Assembly (NCBI RefSeq): GCF_035594125.1
Contig: NC_087151.1
Location: forward strand, 16,115,001 to 16,179,000
From: Scylla paramamosain
Taxonomy: Eukaryota; Arthropoda; Malacostraca; Decapoda; Portunidae
DNA length: 64,000 nucleotides
Reading direction: 5' to 3'
The notes beneath the pieces are model-generated. The model was not told where the DNA came from. It saw only the letters and a program-made list of their open reading frames with translations, and searched no databases. The position numbers and the translations under genes were made by a program. The first letter of the stretch is position 1. Each line of letters begins with the position of its first letter. This document shows, piece by piece, positions 34,695-46,430 of this stretch.

Positions 34695-36739
34695 ACTTAC
34701 AGGCAAGTGCATGTTTTGAAGCTGGCAGACTACACTCTTTCCTGCATGAGTGGCGTAAAATTACCAGTGACCCTGTCATTTTGGATATTGTTCAGCATTG
34801 CCACCTTGATATTGATGTCGATAGTGTTCATCCTTTATTTTTTAATGATTTGGAATACAGGTTCAACACTGTGCAACAGGGGATAATTTCTGGAGAGATC
34901 AAAAAACTTTTACAGCTTAAAGTCATTAAAGTCACACACAAACAAACTCAGCAGGTTCTCTCCTATTTTTTTTGCGAGAAAAGAAAAACGGGGAATTTCA
35001 CCTGGTTCTTAACTTGGAGAGGTTAAACAAATACATACCATATAAACATTTTAAAATGGAAAATTTTGAACAGGCCATCAGGCTCATCAACCAGGGTGAT
35101 TTCTTGGCTTCTGTCGATCTCAGGCATGCTTATTATTCTGTTAGGGTTGCAGATGAGCAACAATGATTTTTATGTTTTACATGGCAAGGTGTTATCTATT
35201 AATTCACCTGCCTCCCTAATGGCATTTCTGAGGGACCTCGGCTTTTCACCAAACTGATGAAGCCAGTATTTGCTACTTTAAGGCAGGAAGGATACACTAT
35301 CACCAGCTTTATAGATGACACATTAATTTGCAGTAACTCTTACTCAGGATGTCTTCAGGTGATTCAGGCCACCATTTCTCTGTTGCAGAGGTTAGGCTTT
35401 TGTATCAATATGGAGAAGTCTGTTCTCACCCCCACACAATGTATTGAATACCTAGGCAATGTTATTAACACCAAGTTCATGACTGCCTCTTTACCTGAGC
35501 GTAGACTAATCAACATTCGCCAAGGATGTGCAGAATTTTTGTGTAAAGATGTTGCCCCCATTCGAGAGGTGGCCAGGGTGATTGGCCTCATGGTGGCTGC
35601 GATCCCAGCAGTGGAGTTAGGTAAACTTCACTACAGGAAGTTGGAGGGGGGAAAAATTGCCGCTTTGAAACAGGAGTATGGTAATTTTGACAGGCCTTTG
35701 AATATTACTGCAGACATGAAACTAGACCTTTCCTGGTGGTTAGACAATGTGGACAGACACCACAGACACATTTTTAGGCCAGGTACTGACATCGATTTAT
35801 TTACTGATGCCTCCAGCCTTGGTTGGGGGGGTCATTTGGGGTGTCAGATTACAAGTGGTACTTGGTCCCTGGATGAAAAGGAGCTTCACATTAACATCCT
35901 GGAGATGAAAGCCATTCTATTCTCTTTGCAAGCATTTGAACATGAGCTGGAAGGTAGACATGTTAGAGTTTTTTTGTGATAATACCACTGCCATAAACTA
36001 TGTCAATGAAATGGGAGGCACAAAGTCCAAGTCCTGTAATGATGTTGCTACCCAGATTTGGGATTGGTGTCTGGAACATGACTCATGGGTTACATGCTCG
36101 CACATACCGGGGAAGGACAACACCTTGGCTGATGTAGCCTCTCGCAAGATTAATGACAGACATGAGTGGAAACTCGACTCACACATTTTTACTACCTTGT
36201 GTAATGTTTTTGGGACACCGTCCATTGATTTATTTGCCTCAAGGCTTAACAAACAGGTTAATACATTCTGTTCGTGGTTGCCAGATCCGGAGGCTAAATA
36301 TTTTGATGCTTTTTCCTTGGACTGGTCAAACTTTGATTTGTCTTACATTTTCCCCCCATTCTTATTAATTGCTAGGTGCCTTCAGAAGTTACGTGCAGAG
36401 CAAGCACGAGGCTGGATGGTGGTTCCTCTGTGGCCGTCCCAGTTTTGGATGGGCATGCTGCTCCAGTTGCTAATAGACTTCCCACGTTTGATAACGAACA
36501 GGAGGAATGTTCTAACACACCCATCCACAACAGATCCACACCCCATCATGTCCAACACGAGGCTCATGGCATGCCTTCTGTCAGGGAAAACTTGCAGAAA
36601 CGAGGAGTTTCGCCGGCGGCTGCGGACATCATACTTGCCTCCTGGAAACCAGGTACTGAGAGGCAATACCGCCCACATGTCCAGAGGTGGTCGTTGTTTT
36701 GTGGTAGACGGAATGTCGATCCCACTTCTCCAACTGTAG
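34656..36739 (+). pseudogene. DIRS-1 pol: RT, RNase H, methyltransferase-like domain (broken)
   Basis: RT begins in the -1 frame relative to gag. It is damaged near 34975 (T-run frameshift), at 35165 (TGA in the EEQQKYLCF block) and near 35200, then reads through to FIDDTLICS (catalytic Asp pair) and EYLGNVI. RNase H begins at LFTDASSLGWGG, with Glu in NILEMKAI. A frameshift at the T-run near 35972 moves to the next frame, which carries DNTTAINYVN, HIPGKDNTLADVAS and then the methyltransferase-like block (FGTPSIDLFASRLN, DPEAKYFDAFSLDW, IFPPF). All domains are recognisable by comparison with DIRS-2, but no functional polyprotein can be made. Confidence 0.88.
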
Positions 36740-36994
36740 GTCACATTGTAAATTTTTTGACGGAAACCTTTGACAGGGGTGTGGGTTATGAGTGTGTGAA
36801 CACTGCGAGGGGTGCCCTGTCTTCTCTCGGCATTGTGGTGGACGGATGCAGGGCAGGAAATCACCCTTTGGTCATCCGATTCATGAGAGGGGTTTTCAAT
36901 CTTAGAACTCCTCAGCCCAGGTACACTGACACTTGGGACGTCCAACCTGTCTTAGAGCAACTAAGGTCCATGTTCCCCTTACATGCATTAACCC
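36376..36994 (+). pseudogene. DIRS-1 tyrosine recombinase, N-terminal part
   Basis: This frame opens right after a TAG that is conserved with DIRS-2 (TAG|GTG) and overlaps the end of pol by about 360 bp. It encodes RENLQKRGVSPAAADIILAS, then a core-binding-type helical domain (RPHVQRWSLFC, VNTARGALSSLG, MRGVFNLR). It is cut at 36995 by a transposon. The recombinase resumes at 39912. Confidence 0.88.
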
Positions 36995-36998
36995 TTAA

Positions 36999-39907
36999 GG
37001 GGGGGATCCGCCTATATTTAAGAAATAGTGCGAATTTCTTCTAATTCACACAGTACATGCATAGCATTATGCTAATCATCATATCCAAATTTGGTGTGGA
37101 TATGAGTGAAAAAAAAAATTTTATGAATTTTTTTTAGTTTTTTCGACAATTTTCAAATTCTATAGGAATCGCCAATTCTTCACCGATTTTAATGTGACTT
37201 TTACAGTAATACCCCATCATCTATGTCTTCATATATCCGATCCAAAATTTTTGAAAATCTTCTTTTTTATATATGTTTTTATTTTTTTTTATTTTTGTAC
37301 TAGTCTAGACGTAAAAAAATCATTGAAAAAAAAGTTTTTACCTATATCTAAATTTTCGAATCGGATTAATTTTCTACAACCATTCAATATTTTTGTCCCA
37401 AGATTTCAGCCAAATTGGACAAAAACTAAAGGAGGAGATAGCATTTGTGTGTGAAAAACCATGGTTTTGAGAAAACAGCGATCAAAGTTTGCCTTCCGAT
37501 TTTTCGTGTTCCAAGTGAAGTAAAACTACAATAAGAGATTCCAGTTATATTTGTTTATACATATGGATACATATGATGTTTATACATAATAATCTGGCAC
37601 CTGGTCCCCCCCATAATAAAAAATTATTAGGTATTACATGCTCGAAGGCAAGGGTATCATGATGCGCCACATCACTCATTGTAGCCAGGTTTGATTAGAA
37701 CGCCCCAGCCTGATATTGTTTGCTAGGGCTGGCTGGTGTTTTCTTTATATGACGTCTCTTCCTCTTTTTAGGTGTTAGTCTTCTTTCCTCCTTTTGTTTC
37801 AGTATCTTTTCCATGGCAGGGTTCGATCCAAACATGCTTGTGAGAAGATGATATTTTCCATAACCAAAGTTGTGGTCTAGGATGGTCACTTGGCTGGCAA
37901 ACTTCACCCTAAAATATCCTGCATGTTTTATTTTCAAGCACTTCTGCCACACTTTAGAATGAAGTGACTCGTTAGGGTTTTGTGAACCCCCTTTCAGGCA
38001 TTTTTTCAGCAGTGTTGGGGCAGTCAGGTCATTGTAAACCTCCCTTATGTCAGTTCCAGTGTTGTCTCTGATGGCTTTTCCATAGTAAAACTGCAGATGA
38101 TTTACTATTTCATCTGTCACTTTTCCTCTTCCACCAAGCAAACTCATTTTCCTGGTCTTTCCTGTTTTAGTTTTTGTAAGGACACTGACATCCTGCTTCA
38201 TTTTTCTCAAGCGTGTCCCCATGCGTTTGCATACGTGGTTGATGCATTCTTCTTTCTTTACTTCCACGTTTTCGTAGGGTCCCTTTCCGTTGTTCAGTTG
38301 AGTCACAGCCGTAAATGCACTGGAGTCACCATCTCCAACAAAGGTAATGTAACGGAGCTTGTGACTTAGGGATCGGCTCCACAATGTTTTTGCTGCCTCT
38401 GCCTCCATTGCACCACTGTTTCCATCGAAGTTTTTATGGCACTTGTGGGATTTGTTTGATGGCTTCATCCTCCTCTTCTCACAGGCAATGCAGTAGTTGC
38501 AGATAACTTCGAAGTCAAGCACAATTCCTGTGTAGACATCAAGCACAAACCCAATGCCTATGTGAGACTTGTGACCTCGAGTCATCCATGTCCCGTCGTA
38601 GGACACCTCCACGTCAAGGATGCCGTCTTCATCAGGTTCTGCCATCTTTCTTGAGGTGTAGAATTCCTTGACGGATTCATAGATGATCTCCATCCCTTTG
38701 TTGTAGTGACTTTCCATCTTGTTGTAAAGGAAGTGGCAGTGCCTCACGTACGAAGCAGGAGTGAGTTCACGGCCAGTACCTAAGAAAGCAGACCTACTTT
38801 CAAGGCCTGCTCGACCCTCACCCGTCACAAGGCTGTGGTATACTTGTTGGAGGTTTACCTCTGTATACTGGTTTTCCTCCCCACCTGCCAGCTTGAATGT
38901 TGTAGGTGGTGCATGGCAATAATTAGTACCACATTCCTGGCAATCAACACTGATGGTGGTGTCCCATCTGTTAGCAACAGGTGTTACTGCAACCTCCTTC
39001 CTGCATCCTCGCTTCTTGCATTGGAGCCCAGCAACCATAGCACGTAACTGGCTTCCAGTTATGATATATTTCTCATCATAATCTTCTGTCACATCAGGCA
39101 AGCGGCTGGATGTGAGCTGAGTCCTTGTCAATGTCCGTGGCACGCGACACAAGGCAGCAGCAGGTGTTGATGACGATGCAGCAGGTGTGAAGGCAGCAGA
39201 TGACGATGCAGCAGGTGTGAAAGTAGCAGATGACGATGCAGCAGATGATGATCCAACAGGTGTGGAAGCAGCAGGTGTGGGTGGTGATGGTGGTGGTGGG
39301 GGTGGTGAGGGTGGCGCAGCTTGCGTTGTGGCGGGTGTCGTGTGTGCTGGTGGTGGTGGTGGTGGCGGGGAGGCAGCGTCATCCACACGATCCTTCCTCT
39401 CACTGCCCAATCTCCTGGCTCTTCTACTCTGAAGTACTCTCCTCTTCAGCTTAGGCATGTCTGTGGCAGAATTCAGAAGTAGATCTTCAAAAAAGGCATG
39501 GATAAGTGCAATATAAGCAGGAGAAGTAGCAGCGCGTACCACCCTTGCAGCCTCTCTCCTCTCTCTGCTGGTGGCTGGGAGGCGTGCTGCGTGGGTCTGG
39601 CTGCCTCGTGGCCGGGAGGATGCCTGATGTATGAGGATGTGTTTTCACTTCATTATTTCTTCATAAAATAGTTATTTCGAGCGTAAAAGAAAAAAAAAAA
39701 AACAACATGCATACTCCTCCTTTACCAGCGCGTCACGGACATTTAATAGACATTTAAAAGGCTGCTCGCTAGGCCCTTTAAAAATGCGGTAGAGAAAAAA
39801 GGACTTCACCATTCGATAGTAGATGGATACACGGTGTTGCCTGGCTTTAGAACAGAAAACCGATATTTTTCACCCAAATTTCAAAATATTAAGGCGGATC
39901 CCCCCCC
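36999..39907. mobile_element. TTAA-targeting DNA transposon (Kolobok-like) inserted in DIRS-1
   Basis: A 2909-bp element flanked by TTAA at 36995-36998 and 39908-39911. Its termini are inverted G-rich repeats, GGGGGGGATCCGCC at the left and the complement with one extra G at the right. Removing the insert and one TTAA restores an open DIRS recombinase frame that aligns with DIRS-2 at 59190-59220, so both edges are exact. TTAA duplication occurs in piggyBac and Kolobok superfamilies. GGG-type ends and the encoded transposase favour Kolobok. It carries one minus-strand gene; the remaining sequence (36999-37694 and 39459-39907) is AT-rich non-coding arms. Confidence 0.85.
37695..39458 (-). CDS. 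Kolobok/Mutator-like DDE transposase, intact
   Basis: An intact 587-codon gene. The start is the ATG at 39458: the frame is open further upstream but has no earlier ATG before an in-frame TGA. Residues 1-110 are basic, then Pro-rich and Ala/Ser-rich, probably disordered. Residues 147-182 carry Cys pairs (CKKRGC and CQECGTNYCH) suggestive of a zinc site. The catalytic region resembles the 'Mutator-like transposase' family: VSYDGTWMTRGH (Asp288), FVGDGDSSAF (Asp376/378), INHVCKRMGTRLR, and NPNESLHSKVW (Glu497) as likely third acidic residue. The C-terminal tail is Lys/Arg-rich (TPKKRKRRHIKK, possible nuclear signal). No stop or frameshift is seen, so this may be an active or recently active gene. 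The superfamily name is inferred from TTAA ends plus motifs. Confidence 0.82.
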   Translation of the reverse strand: MPKLKRRVLQSRRARRLGSERKDRVDDAASPPPPPPPAHTTPATTQAAPPSPPPPPPSPPTPAASTPVGSSSAASSSATFTPAASSSAAFTPAASSSTPAAALCRVPRTLTRTQLTSSRLPDVTEDYDEKYIITGSQLRAMVAGLQCKKRGCRKEVAVTPVANRWDTTISVDCQECGTNYCHAPPTTFKLAGGEENQYTEVNLQQVYHSLVTGEGRAGLESRSAFLGTGRELTPASYVRHCHFLYNKMESHYNKGMEIIYESVKEFYTSRKMAEPDEDGILDVEVSYDGTWMTRGHKSHIGIGFVLDVYTGIVLDFEVICNYCIACEKRRMKPSNKSHKCHKNFDGNSGAMEAEAAKTLWSRSLSHKLRYITFVGDGDSSAFTAVTQLNNGKGPYENVEVKKEECINHVCKRMGTRLRKMKQDVSVLTKTKTGKTRKMSLLGGRGKVTDEIVNHLQFYYGKAIRDNTGTDIREVYNDLTAPTLLKKCLKGGSQNPNESLHSKVWQKCLKIKHAGYFRVKFASQVTILDHNFGYGKYHLLTSMFGSNPAMEKILKQKEERRLTPKKRKRRHIKKTPASPSKQYQAGAF

Positions 39908-39911
39908 TTAA

Positions 39912-40466
39912 AGAATTAATGCTAAAATTGGTTATGATGATGGACTTAACTCAAGCTGCCAGAATTCAAACTTTACAACTACTGTTAATCAGAGACATGC
40001 TCATTAATGAACACTCCATTTCAGTACAGTTGGGGGCACTCTTAAACAATCCAGACCAAATTTTAACATCAACAGGGTCACATTCCATCGTTACCCTAAG
40101 GATCCACGATTATGTGTCTGTAGCACTCTCCTGAGGTACATTGATGTGACTAAAGAGCTTAGACAGGATGAGATGCACACTGATGCCAGGCTCCTCATTA
40201 GCTTCATAAAACCCCACAAATCAGTTTCCAAAGACACTATTGCCCGTTGGGTCAGGACCATTCTCCGCATGTCCGGCATAGACATCTCAAAGTTTTCCGC
40301 TGGTAGTGTGCGGCCAGCAGCAGCTTCAAAAGCTGGAGTGGCGGCTGTCCCTGTCGCATGCATTATGGCTAAGGCGGGCTGGTCTAGGGAATCTACCTTT
40401 GCAAAATATTATAATAAGAACATTGTGGCTGCTTCTGACCTCTTTCAGGATGCAGTGCTAGAATAA
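39912..40466 (+). pseudogene. DIRS-1 tyrosine recombinase, C-terminal catalytic part
   Basis: Continuation of the recombinase after the transposon. DLTQAARIQTLQLL holds the box I catalytic Arg. After a frameshift near 40130 the frame gives KPHKSVSKDTIARW, AGSVRPAAASKAG (box II Arg) and AKYYNKNI (catalytic Tyr). It aligns throughout with 59225-59755 of DIRS-2. The frameshift and the insertion inactivate the gene. Bases 40467-40761 are the 3' untranslated part with no other feature. Confidence 0.88.
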
Positions 40467-40761
40467 GATATGATTTGGGTTTGTTGCTGCACTCCAGTGT
40501 TGCAGTACACGGATATTTTAAGTATTTAGTATCTAGTACCTTAGGTTTACCTTATGATGTGAACTGTTACCATATTTCAACATTGTTTGTAGATTGGATT
40601 AAGTTGGATGCAATGTACCTTATTTTATACACCAATTGTATGATTGTCTCATGTACAAGATCCTTCCATGGAATAATAGTTATAGTACTATTTCGTGTGG
40701 GGCATTTCCTTTTTCCTCTCTACTGTTGCATCCTCCCTCGTCATCCACATGGCTTCAAAGC

Positions 40762-41122
40762 CTCATGGGAAATGTCCGCCCAGCAGATAGGTGATTTTGC
40801 CGAAGTAAAATTAACAAAGTACACGAGACTTACCGTAGGTCAGTTGAAGTGTGCTTCTAATTTTTCGAGGCAAATCACCTCTGCTGGTGCGGAGATTTCA
40901 CATGCCCTCCTCTCCCTCCCTACCTTAAGCTCTACAGGTTACTTAATTTCCTAATTGGTTCGTCATGTGGATGTCGAGTCCTTGCTTTAAAGTCTGCCGG
41001 CAGCGCGTGACGCACTCTCTCTCTCATGTGAAATCTCCGCACCAGCAGAGGTGATTTGCCTCGAAAAATTAGAAGCACACTTCAACTGACCTACGGTAAG
41101 TCTCGTGTACTTTGTTAATTTT
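40762..41122. repeat. DIRS-1 right terminus: short ITR, second inverted repeat, ICR
   Basis: The short ITR (40762-40814) is followed without a gap by one arm of a second inverted repeat (40807-40904). A 120-bp spacer (40905-41024) and the complementary arm (41025-41122) follow; each arm is 98 bp. The spacer contains a stretch complementary to the bases just inside the left ITR (GCCGGCAG block) and one complementary to those just inside the right ITR ('catgtggatg'), which is what an internal complementary region must contain. They are separated by 'ctttaaagtc'. The inner ends of the long arms resemble the short ITR. Confidence 0.8.
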
Positions 41123-41244
41123 GAGGTAGGAAATATCTGACATGAGGTGTGTCTTAGTATAAGTGTGGCAGTGCCACAGGCCGGTGAATCCCTGGAAAGG
41201 ACAATGCCTAAATGCTCAATTCAAAATGGTCAGACCATAGTCAA

Positions 41245-42900
41245 TGTGCAAGCATGGAGGTGCAGTTTCAGAGAGCAATAGGAGGAACCCTATCAGGTCC
41301 ATAAGCCTTCCAAGGGTTTAGACCATCGAGAGCATGGAAAACATCACTGTGAAGAATTTTAATAGATAGCATAAAGCAGAGGGTGGAGGGGGAGGAACAA
41401 GCCATGAATAGGGTGAAGAGTTCAGCTTTAGAAATAGAAGGGAAAGAAAAAACAAAGTTATTAGAGATGTTTTTGGCTAGGCGCCAGAAGTCACAAGGGG
41501 AGTTAGATCTTGAAAGATTTTGACATTTTCTATTAATGAAGGAGTTTTTGGCTAGTTGGAAAACAGAGTTGGTATGGTTCTGAGCAAAATATGATGCGCA
41601 TGAGATTTTAGTGATGGAAGGCTCAAGCACCTTTCGTGGGCCACCTTTCTATCACGTACAGGACAAGAACAGGCTGTGTTAAACCAAGGTTTGGAAGGTT
41701 TAGGTCTAGAGAAGGAGTGAGGAATGTGTACCTCCTTGCCAGACACTATCACCTCTGTTATGCGATCAGCACACAGAGATGATCTCTGATATGGAAGCAG
41801 TAGTCATTCCAAGGAAAATTAGCAAAATACCTCCTCAGGTCCCCCCAACTAGTAGAGGCAAAACGCCAGAGGCACCTCCGTTTAGGGGGATCCTGAGGGA
41901 TTGGAGTGATATGACAAGATATAGATATGAGATTGTGATCAGGGGAGCCCAATGGATAAGAAAGGGTAACAGCATTAGAGGTTAGGAAAAGGTCAAGAAT
42001 ATTGAGCATATCTCCAAGACAGTCAGGAATACGAGAATGGTGTTGCACCAATTGCTCTAGGCTGTGAAGGATAGCAAAATTAAAGGCTAGTTCACCAGGA
42101 TGGTCAGTGAAGGGAGAGGAAAGCCAAAGCTGGTGGTGAACATTGAAGTCTCCAAGAATGGAGATCTCCACTAAAGAGAAGAGAGTCAGAATGTGCTCCA
42201 GTTTGGAAATTAAGTAGTCAAAGAATTTGTTATAATCAGAGGAGTTAGGTGAGAGACATACAGCGCAGATAAATTTAGTTTGATAGTCACTCTGTAGTCA
42301 TAGCCTGATGGTGGAAAACTCAGAAGATTCAAGAGGATGGGCATGAGAGCAGGATAAGTCGTTGCACACATAAACGCAACATCCAGCTTTGGATTGAAAA
42401 TGAGGATAGAGAAAGTAGGAGGGAACAAAAAAGGGGCTATTGTCAGTTGCCTCAGACACCTGTGTTTCAGTAAGGAAGAGAAGATGAGGTTTAGTAGAGA
42501 AGAGGTGGTGTTCTACAGATTGAAAATTAGATCTAAGACTGCAAATGTTGCATAAGTTAATGAAGAAAAAGTTGAGAGGGGGTGTCAAAACACTTAGGAT
42601 CGATACCAGAAGAGCAGTACAACCTGGGGACATTTGTGGTCCCCTCACCAGACAGGGACTCTGAGGCTGCCATGATAATTTTGAATTTTATAGGAAGGGT
42701 GTGTGTGTAATTAGGTGCATGTAGTTTTGTGTGAAGGAATAGAGCTGTCTTTAGAGGGCAGTCTGTGACTGGCCCCTTGTGTTGTGAGACACAACGGGAA
42801 ACATTCAGTGAGGTCACAGCTGGGATTAATGATAAGTTCACAGCACCCCATGATCCAATGCTTTAGACCTCACCAAGATTAACGATTGTTTCAGTAGGTC
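41245..42900 (-). mobile_element. LINE-B copy, 5' half of a split element
   Basis: Minus-strand LINE-B running from its 5' UTR (about 42900, sharing the 'gaggtctaaagca' block with 30577) through the ORF2 ATG at 42673, the endonuclease ([32 protein letters not shown]) and linker (CQNLSRSNSP, DVFHALDGLNPWKAYGPD). It stops at the TTGCAC block of RT, where the TIR element begins. RT continues at 32300. Frameshifts lie near 42640, 42200 and 41760. Bases 42930-43898 hold nothing recognisable. Confidence 0.85.
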
Positions 42901-43898
42901 TATTGCCTCCTCCCCACTGTATTAATTGAGATGACTTAATATCTAGTGATGTACAATACAAATGGAATATTGGGAAATAAAGGGGATATAATGAGCACTG
43001 TTATTCTTCCATTCTTACTAGGAATTTACAGCCATGAAAAAGAAATGATAATAAAAAAAATGGATATGAGACAGTTCAGTGAACCAACTATGAACAGAGT
43101 TTACATAAAAAGGAGGAAAATGCTATTTGAGCATGTGACTATGTACATAGTGTAAGAATAGGAGTAAATACCTCCTTTGCAATGAAGTCAGCCATTGACA
43201 CTTTCAACATTCAACTTGGCTCAATATCAACTTTGTCAACTTAACCCCTTCACACCCTCTGCAAACACACTCCTGTCCTCAAATCATGAATATGAAAAAA
43301 TAAAAAGGAACTGGGTAAAAACTGTGAAATATGAATTACAGAAAGTGTTGAGATTATGATTTTGTGATCGTGATATGAATTAGTTTAGTAATTATGTTCA
43401 TATTCTATACTACTTTCTGATTCCACAAGGAATCTCATATTTGACTCAAAGTTTGCCAAACTTTCCCCTACCTCTTGCCTCATCAGGTTTTCTCAAAGTT
43501 GGAACACTATCTTTCTTTTTCCCTGTTGTTGAATATAACTTTTCTTGTCTGGTGCATAGTTTGTTTGCTGGTTCTGTTGTTGTCATCACATCCACTGGTA
43601 ACCTACTTCTCTTTATCTGATTTCTAGATGTATTTGCAATAGCTAAGACTTTTGCAAATGGTCATTCACAGTGTCTTCATTTGTAATTCCCATAAATGCA
43701 TGTGCAAGTGCAGATAAAACCTGTGTTAATTTTTCACTATAATTGCTTATCAAATCTGATGTTTTACTGAGTGCAATACTTGAAATGGTTTTAATTTCTT
43801 CAGAAGCTGGTTTAGGCTTGGCTAAGGGTGACTAATCTTTCACAAATACAACTACAGCATGTACTCGTATATGTTTACACATATTTCTCCTACCTTCA

Positions 43899-44640
43899 TC
43901 ATATATCATCACAGGTGCATGCATACATACACTGATACACGTTACTGTATGTACACCTTTTTTCTGCAGTTTTTACAGAATACAGAATGTGCCGTAACTT
44001 TGTATTTCTTTTGGTTCGAAGAGGCAGAAGAAACATAAAAATATTTTTGTCTTCTTGGATCACTCCCACATTCATACCTTGCTTATGACATTCATGTAGG
44101 CCATTCATTTTTGTTCTGCTTCTGACCAAATCATTCATTCTTTTATAAACTGTGTTCTTTATTAACCTACCCAAAGAAATCAGAGTATAGTCCAACCTCT
44201 TCACTTTTTTACCCTTCAAGTACACATATTTTAGCACTCTGTGCATGCTCTCCAAATAGTTATTGGTATGGAAATTAACACCTCTCTGAAAGTATTTTGG
44301 TTACAGCTGTATTCTATTCTTGCTCCAATAAATTTCCCTGAAGTAAGCTTAAAAAAATGTGAAAACCAGCTGGTGATAGGTGTTTGAGGAACCCTTCACA
44401 TTGCTTGTACAAACCTTCCTCCTCTAGTTCATCCATTAGGTCTCTGAACATCTGGTAAACTGGTCTTCTCAGTGACTGGTGCAGAGATTTTTAACCAATA
44501 CTTTTACGCAGGGTTCTATCAGCAAGTCATGTGCAGTTTAAATATAGGACCTTTGGAGATGTTTCTTCATTGATTGTAACATTCCAAGCATTTCTGAATA
44601 TGAGATCATCATCACTCATGAAAATATCAGCACTCATTAG
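43899..44640 (-). pseudogene. MULE/SWIM-type transposase, C-terminal relic
   Basis: On the minus strand, about 44640 to 43899 encode degraded but ordered blocks: YQMFRDLMDELEEEGLYKQC, then a frame change, an FHTNNYLESMHRVLKY block, YLKGKKVKRLD and LGRLIKNTVYKRM. A 'N-N-x-L/V-E-S/A-x-H-R-x-x-K-Y' block followed by 'YLKGK-x-x-KR-x-D' is what I expect near the end of MULE-derived proteins with SWIM zinc fingers. Stops and frame changes upstream of 44255 make it a relic. No terminal repeats are visible. The family is assigned from memory of the motif and is uncertain. Confidence 0.45.
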
Positions 44641-44681
44641 ACTTACACATTTTTTTCACTTTAGCTAGAAAAGCACTGAGT

Positions 44682-45204
<523 letters not shown>

Positions 45205-45590
45205 TCCCTTATCTTTGTTGTTAGTGCGGAGTCATTGGGGACCTTTAAGAGAAGATTACACATATTTATGGGTGGGGATAATAGGTGGAAAGAAAAAGAG
45301 AGGAATGGACGTAACCAGGGAAGGAGAGTACATGGGGCAAGGAAGTGGAGGAAGGATGAAGGAGAGGGATGGGAGGATGGGGAAAAGTAGAAAGAATAAA
45401 TATAAGTAGCAAGGGTGATAAGTGAATGAAGAATCAAGGGGAGAGAGCAAGTAGTGAGAAATAAGTATTCTCTTTTCCTGTCCTCCACGCCTTTTAATTT
45501 TTCCTCCATCCATTTCCTTCGCATTTATGCTCCTTCCATACATTTTCATTCTCAGTCAGTCTTGTTCAACTTAGCAATCCTCAGGATAGT

Positions 45591-46259
<669 letters not shown>

Positions 46260-46430
46260 AAAGGAAAGAAGAGAGCTTATTAAAATGAGGGAGGAAGTAA
46301 AGGAAAAAAATGAGGAGAAATCAGAAGAGGAGGAGATATTTTATTGGAGGGTGTTGGACATGAAAGTGAGGAAGCGGTACCTCAACAGGAGGGAGAACAG
46401 GGAAACAAGTGAAGGAGAAAAAAGGGCATT

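Larger units (their letters stand above)
33147..41122 (+). mobile_element. DIRS-1: DIRS1-like tyrosine-recombinase retrotransposon
   Basis: Order: inverted repeat, gag, RT, RNase H, methyltransferase-like domain, tyrosine recombinase, inverted repeat, internal complementary region. Terminal 53-bp inverted repeats run 33147-33199 and 40762-40814 with no mismatch seen. Gag is open, pol has several frameshifts and stops, and YR is interrupted by a TTAA-flanked DNA transposon at 36999-39907. It lies within the TIR element at 32301-41244. Its coding order and ends match DIRS-2, but the two elements have clearly diverged and represent different lineages. Confidence 0.92.
32301..41244. mobile_element. 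TIR element inserted in LINE-B, itself carrying DIRS-1
   Basis: The two ends are inverted copies of a ~70-bp sequence starting TTGAYTATGGTYTGACC and continuing through 'attttgaatt' and 'tttagg' (left 32301-32372, right complement 41244-41170), with about 80% identity by eye. Both ends abut the same LINE-B site, between the TTGCAC and CAAACTC blocks of RT. Without DIRS-1 (33147-41122) the element would be about 970 bp. I see no transposase in its remaining arms. The left arm includes (CT)n at 32447-32489 and 32607-32635. The superfamily is unknown and no clear target duplication is visible. Confidence 0.6.

Noticed and set aside
39128..39454. Plus- and minus-strand frames rich in His, Gly or Val
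   Set aside because: Shadows of the Pro/Ala-rich N-terminal region of the TTAA-element transposase.
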